Below the pieces are notes generated by a model. The model ran no database searches. It saw only the letters and a program-made list of their open reading frames with translations, and was not told the DNA's origin. Source: Phycisphaerae bacterium (GTDB lineage Bacteria; Planctomycetota; Phycisphaerae; UBA1845; Fen-1342). Taken from it: a DNA stretch of 64,000 bases. This document shows, piece by piece, positions 16,053-25,125 of the stretch (its first letter is position 1; every line of letters begins with the position of its first letter). The translations under genes and the position numbers were made by a program. The stretch covers positions 36,618 through 100,617 of the forward strand of contig JAGNKU010000018.1 in the NCBI GenBank assembly GCA_017999985.1, written 5' to 3'.

Positions 16053-18965
16053 ATGAAGTACGCAAAACGAAGCGCAAGCGCGGTGCTGGCGGCGCTGCTG
16101 GCAGCGGGACTGCTGGGCGGGTGTCCCAACACGACGTCGAACCTCGAGTACATCGCGGGCGGCACGGGCGATACGACGGTGCTGAGCGACACCCCGTCCG
16201 TCGCGGTCCTGACGCCGGTGAGCGATCTGTCGATCGCCGGCGGGACGCAGGTCGAGGTGAACTGGCAGGCCTTCGCGCGGACGCGGACCTCGGTGATCGA
16301 CGTGATCATCGACGAGGACGAAGATCCGAACAACGCGAACGAGACGGTCGCCTACGCGAACCTGGCGCTGACCACCACCAGCGCGCTGGTCGATACGACG
16401 ACGCTGCAGCAAGGCACGTATAACATCGGCGTGGTGCTGCTCGAGGTCGGCGAGATCGTTGCCTACGCCTACGCGCCCGGGCAGGTCACGATCGACGAGC
16501 GCCCCGTCCTGTACTTCACGGTGCTGGCGGACCAGGAGGGCCTCAGCGCGCGCGGCAGCCTCGCGTTTGACCGGACCGAAGCCATCAACCCGCGCTTCAC
16601 CGTCTCCTGGAACCTTTCCGACCCCGACTCGACCGACACGGTCGACATCTACCTCGATCCTGACGACCAGCCCAACGGCAACGAGGTGCTCCTGTACCAT
16701 AGCACGTCGCAGACCGGCGACGCCTTCTCCTTCGACCTGCCGACCATGCAGTTCGAGCCCGGCGTGTACCGCTTCCTGGCGATCGTGTCGGACGGCGCCA
16801 ACTCGTTCCCCTTCTACGCACCCGGCACGATCCGGCTGCGGGCACGGCTCGCCGGATTCTACGATCTGCGCGACATGGCCTCGGGCAACGCCGGCGTGGA
16901 AGGGGTGATCTTCGAGGGCTTCAACCCGCGCGACAACGCCGGCAGCTTCGTCAAGTCCATTGGCGACATCGACGGCGACGGCTTCGACGACTTCATCATC
17001 GTCGCACAGTTCGGCAAGCCGCGCTACCAGTACAACTTGCAACGCACCGGGGCCGGCGAGGCCTACCTGGTCTACGGCCGCGCCAAACGCTTCAGCGGCA
17101 CGGTCAGCCTCAACTCCACCGGCACGCTCTTCCGCGGCGAAATCTACACCGGCGTGCCCGAGGTGCCTGACCCGATCCGCCCCAGCCGCGGCATCACCAG
17201 CTTCGCGCTGCTGTCCGACTGGGACTCGGACGGCGTCCGCGAGATGGCGTTCGGCATCCCGTTCACCGACTCGGCCGGCATCGGCGCGTTCACATTCGGT
17301 CCTGGACTGGACGACATCGCCCCGCTCGACGCCAACGGTTACTTCCGCACGGGGGCCGTGGTCATCGCGGCGGGCTCCTCGCTCCGCCCCGACCTCGGCT
17401 TCCCCGGCCGGAACGTATTCAACCTGGCGGAATTCGGCACGCTGGCGCACATACCCCTGTCGTGCGGACCGTGCTTCGCGGAGGGGGCCTGCCCCTGCGT
17501 CGAGGGCTTTGTGGGCCCGAAGGCCCCGCCGGCCCCCGGCGGCTGCCCGGGCACCTACTTCCACCAGCACCTCGCCGGCGTCGCCGGTACGCCGAACACC
17601 GGCTCTGTGCGGCTGGGATGCCGCTTCTCGAGCGCGGGCTTCGGCGACCAATTCGGTGAAACGATCTCGGCGTGGGACTTCGACTCCATCATCATGTCGG
17701 CCCCGAACCGCGATCCCGAAGTGAGCGCCTTCGCCGCCCCCAGCGTGCCCGGCGGCGGCGTGATTTCCGTCTATTTCAACGACGTAAAGGACGGCTTCTA
17801 TCCCTGGTGCAACGACCAGGCCCCGCCGGCCAACACGGCGTTCAACTACCCCGGTTCGGTGCAGAGCGCGGGCGACCGCCTGATCCCGCACGGCGGCCCC
17901 TATCACTACATCATGGATGACATCTTCCTCAGCCCCGGCTACACGGTCGACCCGGGCGACTCCGACCCCTGCGAACGCGTCATCGACGTGCACATCGCCA
18001 CGCCCGACCGCTCGCTCCGCTTCTGGTCGACGGCGGTCGGCGCCCGGCTCAGCAACGCCGTCGGGCTGGGCGATGTCAGCGGCGATGGGCTGCTCGACCT
18101 GGCGATCGGCGCCCCGCAGGCCAACGACGGGGCCGGCGCCTGCTACCTGATCTTCGGCCGCATTCGCGAGCTGGTGTGGAGCGGCGAGCTGCAGCTCGAA
18201 GAGCTGGGCCTCCCCATGAACAGCTCCTCGCAGGCCACACAGCGCCTCTTCGACGGCGTGCAAATCCTCGGCAGCGCGGGTGAGCGCCTCGGCCAGTCGC
18301 AGGACAACGCGCGCGACTTCAACGGCGACGGCTTCTCCGACCTGGTGATCGGCTCCCCGCTGCTCAACAACGGCACCGGCGGCGCCATGGTCTTCTTCGG
18401 CTCCCGCGAGGTGATCAACCTCACGCAGGACGAGATCCGGTACACCGACGTCCCCGCGCGGGGCCTGGGCGTGATCTTCGTCGGCGAGGAGGCGGGCGAC
18501 CTCGCGGGCGCCCGCGTGTGTGGGGTCGACGACGTGGACCGCGATGGCAATGCCGACATCCTCATCGCCGCTCCCAACCGCTCGGTGCGACTCGACGCCG
18601 ATTACGACGGGTACCATGAGGTCGACCGCCAGGGGTGCGGCGTCGTGTACTTGATCTACGGGTCGCCGGACCTCACGTCCCAACAGAGCGTGCAGGATGA
18701 TGGCACGCTGACCGACCCCGGCGTGCTCCTGCTGCGTGACGTGGGCCAGGAGAATCTGCCCGGCGCCGTGTTTATCGGCCGCAACAGCGGCGACTACCTG
18801 GGCGCCGGACTGGGCGAGGGTGGCGACCGCGCGATCGGCATCGGCCCCGCCGGCGACGTCGACGGGGACGGCCGGGGCGACCTGGTGTTCGGCTCGGTGC
18901 GGGCCTCCCCGCGCGACCGCGCCCGGGCCGGCGAGGTATATCTGCTGTACGGGACCGGAGACTGA
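16053..18965 (+). CDS. FG-GAP (integrin-alpha-type) repeat lipoprotein
   Basis: A 970-residue surface lipoprotein: signal peptide with lipobox LLGGC, an N-terminal region of two beta-sandwich-like domains (about 30-270), then an FG-GAP beta-propeller. At least six Ca-binding blade motifs are visible, including GDIDGDGFDDFII, SDWDSDGVREMAFG, GDVSGDGLLDLAIGAP, DFNGDGFSDLVIGSP, DVDRDGNADILIAAP and GDVDGDGRGDLVFGS. A Cys-rich insert (C-G-P-C...G-A-C-P-C) lies near residue 470-485 between blades. Such propellers usually mediate binding to extracellular ligands. GGAG lies six bases before ATG 16053. It is the largest member of the exported-gene row and sits between small lipoproteins. Confidence 0.85.
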   Translation: MKYAKRSASAVLAALLAAGLLGGCPNTTSNLEYIAGGTGDTTVLSDTPSVAVLTPVSDLSIAGGTQVEVNWQAFARTRTSVIDVIIDEDEDPNNANETVAYANLALTTTSALVDTTTLQQGTYNIGVVLLEVGEIVAYAYAPGQVTIDERPVLYFTVLADQEGLSARGSLAFDRTEAINPRFTVSWNLSDPDSTDTVDIYLDPDDQPNGNEVLLYHSTSQTGDAFSFDLPTMQFEPGVYRFLAIVSDGANSFPFYAPGTIRLRARLAGFYDLRDMASGNAGVEGVIFEGFNPRDNAGSFVKSIGDIDGDGFDDFIIVAQFGKPRYQYNLQRTGAGEAYLVYGRAKRFSGTVSLNSTGTLFRGEIYTGVPEVPDPIRPSRGITSFALLSDWDSDGVREMAFGIPFTDSAGIGAFTFGPGLDDIAPLDANGYFRTGAVVIAAGSSLRPDLGFPGRNVFNLAEFGTLAHIPLSCGPCFAEGACPCVEGFVGPKAPPAPGGCPGTYFHQHLAGVAGTPNTGSVRLGCRFSSAGFGDQFGETISAWDFDSIIMSAPNRDPEVSAFAAPSVPGGGVISVYFNDVKDGFYPWCNDQAPPANTAFNYPGSVQSAGDRLIPHGGPYHYIMDDIFLSPGYTVDPGDSDPCERVIDVHIATPDRSLRFWSTAVGARLSNAVGLGDVSGDGLLDLAIGAPQANDGAGACYLIFGRIRELVWSGELQLEELGLPMNSSSQATQRLFDGVQILGSAGERLGQSQDNARDFNGDGFSDLVIGSPLLNNGTGGAMVFFGSREVINLTQDEIRYTDVPARGLGVIFVGEEAGDLAGARVCGVDDVDRDGNADILIAAPNRSVRLDADYDGYHEVDRQGCGVVYLIYGSPDLTSQQSVQDDGTLTDPGVLLLRDVGQENLPGAVFIGRNSGDYLGAGLGEGGDRAIGIGPAGDVDGDGRGDLVFGSVRASPRDRARAGEVYLLYGTGD

Positions 18966-18997
18966 CGCCGATGATCTCTGGAGAAAGGACCGCACCC

Positions 18998-19837
18998 ATG
19001 CGGCTACGGCATCTGATGCTCGCGGGTCTGGCGCTGCTGCTGGCCAGCGCCTGTTCGGAGAGCTACGACAAAAACGCGTTCCTGGCCTTCACCGAGGAAT
19101 ACGGGATCGCCGGCACGCAGGACGACACTTCCGGGGGCGGCACGGGGACGGCGGGCTCTGAGGCCAGCGGGCGGTTTCGCCGCGACACGGTCATCACGCT
19201 CCGCAATAACCACACCAGCGCCGACCTGAACGTCTCGCTCATGGCCTGGGTGAATGTCAGCAGCATCCGCTCGGCCCAACAGCAGGACGCGCTACTCCAG
19301 AACGGATATGTGCAGTTGACCCAGGAGCTGCGGCTCGGGACCGCACACACGCTGCCGGTGGGCACCTTCGTCTACTACGGCAGCGGGACCGGCGGTTCCA
19401 CGCACATCGTGCTCCGCAGCGCGACCGGCGGCGGCGAGAATGACGCCCTGACCCCGACCACGTTCGCGCTCACGCTCAACTCGCCGGATGCCGTGCTGGC
19501 GTACGCGCAGCCCCCGGTCTCGTGCGAGAGCGTGGCGTTCTATTTCTCGCGGAACGGCGAGCCGCTCACGGCGGTCCCGGTGGGCGATCCCGACGCGCCG
19601 TACGCCGGCGCGACGCGCACCGGCGGCTTCAAGACGCTGGCGCAGGTCGACGTTTACGAGTGCAGCCCTTTCCGCCCCGGGCTGTTTTTCAACAGTGGCG
19701 GCGCGCGGCAGGACAATCAGTTTTATGAGGGTGACAACATCACCTTCGATTTCAACGAGCAGGCGGATGCAGATGGGAACTTCGCCATCGTGACGATCGG
19801 TGCCACGACGACGACGACAACGGACGCCACCCCGTAG
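18998..19837 (+). CDS. Lipoprotein with NN and Cys motifs (possible third paralogue)
   Basis: A 279-residue exported lipoprotein from ATG 18998 with AAAGGA upstream; the signal peptide ends LLLASAC. A Gly/Ser/Thr linker (about 45-60) leads to a beta-rich domain containing I-T-L-R-N-N-H-T, S-C-E-S and E-C-S-P followed by F-Y-E-G-D-N-I-T-F-D-F. The N-N motif near the start and the Cys followed by an E-G-D-x-I/V-x-F strand recall the two smaller lipoproteins upstream, so it may be a divergent member. It ends in a run of threonines. Located 32 bp after the FG-GAP gene. Confidence 0.7.
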   Translation: MRLRHLMLAGLALLLASACSESYDKNAFLAFTEEYGIAGTQDDTSGGGTGTAGSEASGRFRRDTVITLRNNHTSADLNVSLMAWVNVSSIRSAQQQDALLQNGYVQLTQELRLGTAHTLPVGTFVYYGSGTGGSTHIVLRSATGGGENDALTPTTFALTLNSPDAVLAYAQPPVSCESVAFYFSRNGEPLTAVPVGDPDAPYAGATRTGGFKTLAQVDVYECSPFRPGLFFNSGGARQDNQFYEGDNITFDFNEQADADGNFAIVTIGATTTTTTDATP

Positions 19838-19910
19838 GCTGGGCGCGCCGGCCGCTTGCCGCGCGGTGCTAGAATTACGCTGGGCGAAGATGTATCGCTG
19901 AGGTATGCCC

Positions 19911-21398
19911 ATGAGAAAGTACACGCTGGTGGGACTGATGTTGGCGGCCGTCACGCTGAGCGTTCCGGCCTCCGGGCAGACGGGTGAGTTTCCACCCTAC
20001 ATATTCGACATCGAGTTCGAGATCGCGCATTACATCGGTGGTCGCGACTATCTCAACTACCAGGCCAGCAGCATCTTCGGGCTGTATGGGCTCTACTCCG
20101 GTCTCTGGGCGGATCCCGTGCCCTTCGATCCGTTTACGGAGGTGGCCCAGGAACTGGACGTCGTCCTGGTGAGCCTGGTCCTGGTCGACCAGGACCTTGC
20201 AGACGCGGAGAACCAGTCGGACATGGAGTTCTTCCGCTACGTGCGGGGCTGGGGCTCCTACGGCCCGCCCGACGCACCGCCGCTTTACGGCGCGACGGAT
20301 GGCTATGTTTCGAGTGGGGTGTCGCCCCCCTTGGCGCCGCCCCCCGAGAACGCCGTGCGGATGGAATTCATCCTCCAGGTGCCCGAATACAACGGCGCCA
20401 ACCAGAGCCGACTGCGCGGATTGATTGACTACGACGTGTTCTGGGAGGTCGAGGTGCGCGTCTCCAACTCGGAATCCCCGGAGGCGGGCCAGTGGGACGG
20501 CGCGAGCTTCCCGCTCTTCGCGGTGGAGAACGCCAGCCTGGTGCCGCCGAACCCGCCCGCGTTCGCGGACGCCGGCCAGGACCAGCTCGTCGCGGCCGGG
20601 ACGACCGTGACGCTGGATGCGAGCCGCTCGTTCGACAGTACGAATCTGGGCTTCGATCAGGATGACGCGAACGTCTTCGAGAAAGACACGCTCGTCTACA
20701 CCTGGGAGTGGATTTCTGGCCCGGAGCGCGTCGACCCGGTGCCGGCCGCCAGCAACGAGGCCAGCCAGGCCGAAGTGACCCTCGAGGAACCCGGCGAGTA
20801 CGTGTACCGGGTCGCGGTGGAAGACGGGGTCAACCCCGTGCCGTCGCTGGACTCGGTGACCATCACGGTGGTCGCGGAACTCCGCGAGAACCGGGGCCCC
20901 AGCGCGATCATCTCGGATGACGAGGGTAACGTGGTGACGCTGAAAACGGTCAGCGCGAAGGTCGGCGACCGCATCTACCTCAGCGCGGCGTTGTCCTCGG
21001 ATCCGGACAACGACGAACTCACATACCTGTGGCGTCAAACCAACGAAGTCGGCGGGGCGCTGATGACCGACGAGGTCTTGAACGACTTCCAGCCCTTGCT
21101 GGGCATCAATAGCATCGCCGTCTCCTGGGTGGCGCAGACGGAAGGCACGTACTATTTCGCACTGCTGGTCACCGACAAGCCGCCACTGGGGCTCAGCCCG
21201 CTCAGCGCCACCGCGTCCGTGACGATCGACGTGGGGCCCGCCAGCGCGGGCGCGCAGGCGGCCCGGCAGAGCGATCTGAACGACTCCGCGGCGGATGACA
21301 CGGGCAATGTGGTCGCTCCGGTTGGCTGCGGCGGCGGCTCGCTGCTGCCCCTCGCGGTCGTGCCCCTCGCCCTGTACGGCATGCGCAGACGGTTCTAG
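19911..21398 (+). CDS. Secreted PKD-like protein with C-terminal anchoring signal
   Basis: A 495-residue exported protein: signal peptide (cleavage near ASG-Q), an N-terminal domain of about 190 residues not recognised, then two PKD-like beta-sandwich domains (about 215-325 and 330-455). The first shows the PKD marks D-A-G-Q-D-Q, L-D-A-S-R-S and W-E-W; the second shows L-S-A-A-L-S-S-D-P-D-N-D-E-L-T-Y-L-W. The C-terminus is tripartite: GCGGGS, a hydrophobic helix LLPLAVVPLALYG, and a basic MRRRF end, as in CTERM-type sorting signals. AGG lies seven bases before ATG 19911; an ATG at 19905 is also possible. Last gene of the exported row. Confidence 0.75.
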   Translation: MRKYTLVGLMLAAVTLSVPASGQTGEFPPYIFDIEFEIAHYIGGRDYLNYQASSIFGLYGLYSGLWADPVPFDPFTEVAQELDVVLVSLVLVDQDLADAENQSDMEFFRYVRGWGSYGPPDAPPLYGATDGYVSSGVSPPLAPPPENAVRMEFILQVPEYNGANQSRLRGLIDYDVFWEVEVRVSNSESPEAGQWDGASFPLFAVENASLVPPNPPAFADAGQDQLVAAGTTVTLDASRSFDSTNLGFDQDDANVFEKDTLVYTWEWISGPERVDPVPAASNEASQAEVTLEEPGEYVYRVAVEDGVNPVPSLDSVTITVVAELRENRGPSAIISDDEGNVVTLKTVSAKVGDRIYLSAALSSDPDNDELTYLWRQTNEVGGALMTDEVLNDFQPLLGINSIAVSWVAQTEGTYYFALLVTDKPPLGLSPLSATASVTIDVGPASAGAQAARQSDLNDSAADDTGNVVAPVGCGGGSLLPLAVVPLALYGMRRRF

Positions 21399-21428
21399 GC
21401 GGCCAAGCCGAAAGTTAAGCGGCATTCG

Positions 21429-21460
21429 CGGGCCGTCGGCACAGTCACGCCGACGGCCCG
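21429..21460. terminator. Convergent-gene terminator hairpin
   Basis: A perfect 12-bp stem: CGGGCCGTCGGC (21429-21440) and GCCGACGGCCCG (21449-21460) with an 8-nt loop, lying 30 bp after the PKD-like gene and overlapping the end of the convergent acyltransferase gene. On the plus strand it is followed by TTGCTTTG, a weak T-tract. Confidence 0.65.
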
Positions 21461-22452
21461 TTGCTTTGCGTGGGGCTCGCCGCCGGGCACGGGGTCCATT
21501 CCGACTTGGGCCGGTGCTTCCAGCGACGGTGGACCCAGAGGTACTGCTCGGGCCAACGACAGATGGCCGCTTCCAGCGCGTAGGAGAAGGTCTGCGTGAT
21601 CCAGTGCAGCGGGTCGGCCTGCGTGTCCCATTCCTCCGGCTGGATGATGCGCTCGACGCCGATGCGGTAATGGAACCCGCGCCGCACGCGAACAGCGTAG
21701 CCGACGACGATCGGCACGCGCTTGGCCATGGCCAGCAGCCCGATCGACTTGTAGGTGGACGCCTGGCGGCCAAAGAACTCGACGAACAGCCCCTTGCGAC
21801 CGGCGTCCTGGTCCGCGATGAAGCACAGGGCGTGGCCGCGGTCGATGATGTCGCCGGCGATGGCGGTGACGCCCTTTTTGTACAGCAGGCTGAGCCCCCC
21901 CGCCGCGCGTGAGTCCATCAGGTAGCGGTTCAACAGCGGATTATCGAGCGGCCGCATGACCGCGGTGAGCGGCAGGCCCAGCCGGCAGATCGTGTAGCCG
22001 AGCAGCTCGAAGTTGCCGAAGTGGCCGGTGATGAGGATGCAGCCGCGGTCGGCGAGCAGCTCACGCAGGGCCGGTCCGAGGTGGTCGAGTTCGACGTGGC
22101 GGGCCCAGGACCACTCGCTAAGCACGCGCGGCGTCATCGCCAGCTCGACGAGGTAAAGCTGGGCGAAATGCTCGAACGAGCGGCGGGCAATGCGCCGCAG
22201 TTGGCGCTCGTCGTAGTGCGCGCCGAGCGCGGGGCGCAGGTTGTCGATGGCCCGCGCGCGGTGCCGGGCCATGGCTCCCCACCAGATGCGCCCCATCAGC
22301 CGGGCGGTGCCCAGGTTCATCTCGATCGGGAAGCAGCGGATGATGAGGATCCAGAAACGCACGGCGACGTAGATCGCCACGCGCCCGAGGGCCACGATCA
22401 GCGTGGGCGCCTCGGTGACCTCCAGCAGCGGTCGCGTGAGCGTCGCGAGCAT
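21445..22452 (-). CDS. LpxL/HtrB-type lysophospholipid (lipid A) acyltransferase
   Basis: A 335-residue member of the lipid A late-acyltransferase family, which transfers an acyl chain from acyl-ACP to a lipid A precursor at the inner membrane. The catalytic H-x4-E motif is H144-F-G-N-F-E149, preceded by an N-terminal hydrophobic helix (about 20-40). Later family segments are present (RPLDNP, ADQDAG, PIVVGYAVR). The start ATG overlaps the stop of the upstream glycosyltransferase by one base (TGATG), so the two are translationally coupled. This implies LPS-like outer-membrane lipid modification. Confidence 0.85.
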   Translation of the reverse strand: MLATLTRPLLEVTEAPTLIVALGRVAIYVAVRFWILIIRCFPIEMNLGTARLMGRIWWGAMARHRARAIDNLRPALGAHYDERQLRRIARRSFEHFAQLYLVELAMTPRVLSEWSWARHVELDHLGPALRELLADRGCILITGHFGNFELLGYTICRLGLPLTAVMRPLDNPLLNRYLMDSRAAGGLSLLYKKGVTAIAGDIIDRGHALCFIADQDAGRKGLFVEFFGRQASTYKSIGLLAMAKRVPIVVGYAVRVRRGFHYRIGVERIIQPEEWDTQADPLHWITQTFSYALEAAICRWPEQYLWVHRRWKHRPKSEWTPCPAASPTQSNGPSA

Positions 22453-24401
22453 CAGCCGGGCCCCATGGGGACCGTGGTGGGCGCGGATGACGGGCGCGAG
22501 GCGGGCGGCGCCACGGCCTGCGCGGCCGCCAACCGGGCCCGCAGTTTCTCGGGCACGCGCAATTCAGGTTCCGGAAACGGCGGCGGCCGGTTGCCGAAAA
22601 GCACGAACTGCCGATCGAGCGTGCCGCAGCGGGCCTGGAGCCACACGTGCACGGACGGCATGGCGCGGCCCTCCGCTGCCAGCTCGCCAGGCGCCTTGAG
22701 CAGCAGCAGCGCGAAGTCCGGCACCGTGGCGACAAGCAGCGCGGGCACCTCGCCGTCGAGCAGGCGAATGACCTCTTCGCCGGTGCGGCGGATTTCATAG
22801 TCCAGGTCGCGGCGGCCCTTCTGCTCGCGCAGGAGTGCGAGCTGATCGATGACCCGCGGGAAGCGGAGGTCGCTGTACCAGATGATACGTGCGTCATGGC
22901 TGCCCACCTGCCGCAGGCGCGGGATCAGCGCGGGATCGAGCTGTGTGCGCAACTGCGCCGCGAAATCCAGGAAGGGCCGCTGCGCCACGAACACCGGCAG
23001 CACGGCGGACCAGATCCACGCCCAGGTGAGCCACATCGTGCCGACCAACGCGCCGAAGGACGCGTGTTCGCGCCGACGCACATAGAGCCAGGCCGCGACG
23101 GCGGCGCCCAAGCTGAAAATGACCACCGCCACGATGTACGGCTGCCACACTTCGGCCCAGGTGAAGCCCTCGAACTGCCCTTGCCGCTTGTGCCAGGCGC
23201 GGAGCGCGAAGACGCCGCTGGCCAGCGCCAGCGGCAGCAATATCCACACACCCATCGCCACGTTGCGGTCGCGCACGGGCGTCGCCGGGCGGGACGGGTT
23301 GAAGAAGTCGGCCAGCTCGACGCCGAGCAGCATCAACAGCGGGGGCAGCGCCGGCAGGAAATAGCGGTACTCCTTGCCGGCGGAAACCGTGAAGAACACG
23401 AACAGGCCGGCGAACCACAGCCCGAGAAACAACGCGGCATTCCGGTCGAGACCGGGCTGCCGGCGGAAGACGCGAGCTACGGCCTGGGGCAGTGAAAGCG
23501 AAAATGGCAGGCAATACACCAGGGGCGGCACCAGATATACGAAGTGGAAGTACCACGCCCGCTGCCCTTCGACGTTGGGCAGGTCCCCGGTGAAGCGATC
23601 CAGGAACTCGACTTTCCACTTCGCCAGCGCGGTGGGTTCGAGAATCACGACGGCGATGGCCCACGGCAGCCACGGCAGCAGGAAGAGCAGCAGACCCCAC
23701 AGGTGGACGCGGTCCACAAGCACGCGCCAGCGGCGCCGGACGAGCACATACAAGAACACCGGCACGCCGACAATCGCCAGCGGCATCGGCAGCTTGTAGA
23801 GCATGCCCAGGCCGGCGGCGAAGTACCCGAGGAACCAGAGCAGGATGCGCCGGCGGCCCGGCGGCTCCTGCTCCGCGGCCACCCAGAGCGTCGCCAGCGA
23901 GAGCGTGGTCAGGGCGGCCAGACCGAGGTCACTGGCGCCGCGATGCGACCAATAAAGTATGAGTATGCTCGCGGCTGACGCGAAGCCCGCGAAGACTGCG
24001 GCGCGCTCTCCGGCCACCCGCCGCGTGAACCAGAACACGGTGACGACGATCAGCAGCGCTGCGCAACCATTGGGGATGCGCGTGGAGACTTCGTCCACCG
24101 CGGCCTGCCCGCGCAGCCAGGTTGTCAGCATGACCGCCCAGTACGGCCCGGGCGACTTCTGCATGCGCGTTTCGCCGGAGAAACGAGGGATGATCAGGCT
24201 GCGTGGCGCCGGGCCGGTGTACATCTCGCGGGCGGTCTGCGCGACCCAGCCGTCGGTCGGCTCAAACCGGACCGCCGCACCAAGATCGTAGAACGCCAAC
24301 AGCGTGGTCCAGCCCAAGAGCGCCAGGAACCAGGCCACGGTGCTCGGCCGCCACGGCAACACCGCCCCGAGCGGCGACGACTCGCCGGGGCCGGTGCTCA
24401 C
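22452..24401 (-). CDS. GT39/ArnT-like membrane glycosyltransferase
   Basis: A 649-residue polytopic protein of the dolichyl-phosphate-mannose/ArnT superfamily (GT-C fold), which moves a sugar from a polyprenyl-phosphate donor to a lipid or protein on the outer side of the inner membrane. An N-terminal TM helix is followed by a periplasmic loop FEPTDGWVAQTAREM (about 47-60), where the family carries its catalytic acidic residue, then about ten further helices and a soluble C-terminal domain (about 480-640). The GTG start overlaps the upstream YlbF-like stop by four bases (GTGA). The coupling with an LpxL-type acyltransferase downstream suggests envelope glycolipid modification. Confidence 0.8.
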   Translation of the reverse strand: MSTGPGESSPLGAVLPWRPSTVAWFLALLGWTTLLAFYDLGAAVRFEPTDGWVAQTAREMYTGPAPRSLIIPRFSGETRMQKSPGPYWAVMLTTWLRGQAAVDEVSTRIPNGCAALLIVVTVFWFTRRVAGERAAVFAGFASAASILILYWSHRGASDLGLAALTTLSLATLWVAAEQEPPGRRRILLWFLGYFAAGLGMLYKLPMPLAIVGVPVFLYVLVRRRWRVLVDRVHLWGLLLFLLPWLPWAIAVVILEPTALAKWKVEFLDRFTGDLPNVEGQRAWYFHFVYLVPPLVYCLPFSLSLPQAVARVFRRQPGLDRNAALFLGLWFAGLFVFFTVSAGKEYRYFLPALPPLLMLLGVELADFFNPSRPATPVRDRNVAMGVWILLPLALASGVFALRAWHKRQGQFEGFTWAEVWQPYIVAVVIFSLGAAVAAWLYVRRREHASFGALVGTMWLTWAWIWSAVLPVFVAQRPFLDFAAQLRTQLDPALIPRLRQVGSHDARIIWYSDLRFPRVIDQLALLREQKGRRDLDYEIRRTGEEVIRLLDGEVPALLVATVPDFALLLLKAPGELAAEGRAMPSVHVWLQARCGTLDRQFVLFGNRPPPFPEPELRVPEKLRARLAAAQAVAPPASRPSSAPTTVPMGPG

Positions 24402-24760
24402 GCGGGCTTCTCCGGCGTCGCCAGGGCGGCGAGCGGCCCGTCGATCGCGCCGTTGACCTGCGCCATCAGCGCGACGTAGTCGGCCTGAGTGCGCATCAGG
24501 GTCTTCAGCGAGTCCTGCCCGGCCATCTGGGTCTCAAAGCTCTTGAGCTTCTGCTTATCAGCGACCTCGACGGGGCGGCCGGTCGCTTCCAGCTCCTGGA
24601 TGTGCGCGATCTGACTCTGATAGTCCTGGAGGAGCTTCTGCGCGGCGGCGTCAGCACGCACGGCCCGCTGGGCCGCGTGATGGGCTTTGACGGTCGGATG
24701 GGCAGCCAGCGCCTCACCCAAGGCGCGAGCCTTCGCGAGAAGGTCCTGAATATCCGGCAT
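24398..24760 (-). CDS. YlbF/YmcA-family (DUF964) small helical protein
   Basis: A 120-residue all-helical cytosolic protein matching the YlbF/YmcA layout: an N-terminal helix with AxxLGxALAxHPxV, a central D-x-x-A-Q-K-L-L-x-D-Y-Q segment and a long C-terminal helix. In Bacillus, YlbF, YmcA and YaaT form a complex that affects RNase Y and development; whether this applies here is unknown. It begins at ATG 24760 and overlaps the downstream glycosyltransferase by four bases. The zinc-ribbon gene lies 85 bp beyond the end of its leader on the same strand, so it may be part of the same operon. Confidence 0.75.
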   Translation of the reverse strand: MPDIQDLLAKARALGEALAAHPTVKAHHAAQRAVRADAAAQKLLQDYQSQIAHIQELEATGRPVEVADKQKLKSFETQMAGQDSLKTLMRTQADYVALMAQVNGAIDGPLAALATPEKPA

Positions 24761-24845
24761 GTGGCACCTGCTTTCGATTGCTTGTCACTGGCGTGCGGAA
24801 TTGTAACGCCGCTCCGGAACGTGTACACGCGCCGGGCGCGGCGGC

Positions 24846-25124
24846 TCAGCGTATGCCCCACAGCAGGAGCAGAGCCCCGGCCAGCAGGACGCACAGCACG
24901 AGCCAGATGTGTCGCCGCCGCGGCTCGCCGGCGGACTGCACGATCCAGTCGCCGCAGTATGGGCAGCGGTCGACGAAATCCGGCACGGGGCGACGACAAT
25001 GCGGACACGGGACCGTGGCGGTCTCGTCGTCGTCGCGGCTCAGGTCTCGCGCCTGGGGGCCTTCGGGATCCAGCTCGTCCCAGTCGTGGTCGCTGTCGTC
25101 GGGTGGTTCAACGCGGGTAGTCAT
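24846..25124 (-). CDS. Tail-anchored zinc-ribbon protein
   Basis: A 92-residue product beginning MTTRVEPPDDSDHDWDELDP at ATG 25124. It has an acidic N-terminal segment, a two-CxxC zinc ribbon (CPHCRRPVPDFVDRCPYCG, about residues 40-58) and a C-terminal membrane helix with a short basic end. It would sit on the cytoplasmic face of the membrane. The start lies one base after the stop of the isochorismatase-fold gene, so translation is probably coupled. The frame is open upstream to 25283, but that part overlaps the neighbour and is low-complexity. Function unknown. Confidence 0.7.
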   Translation of the reverse strand: MTTRVEPPDDSDHDWDELDPEGPQARDLSRDDDETATVPCPHCRRPVPDFVDRCPYCGDWIVQSAGEPRRRHIWLVLCVLLAGALLLLWGIR

Positions 25125-25125
25125 T

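Noticed and set aside
15075..18995. A 1306-codon open frame on the minus strand across the FG-GAP gene
   Set aside because: It is antisense to a clear FG-GAP lipoprotein, reads as Arg/Ala/His/Val-rich low complexity and has no motif. High GC makes long antisense frames common; similar ones at 8939-11731, 28728-31298 and 34344-36842 were rejected for the same reason.
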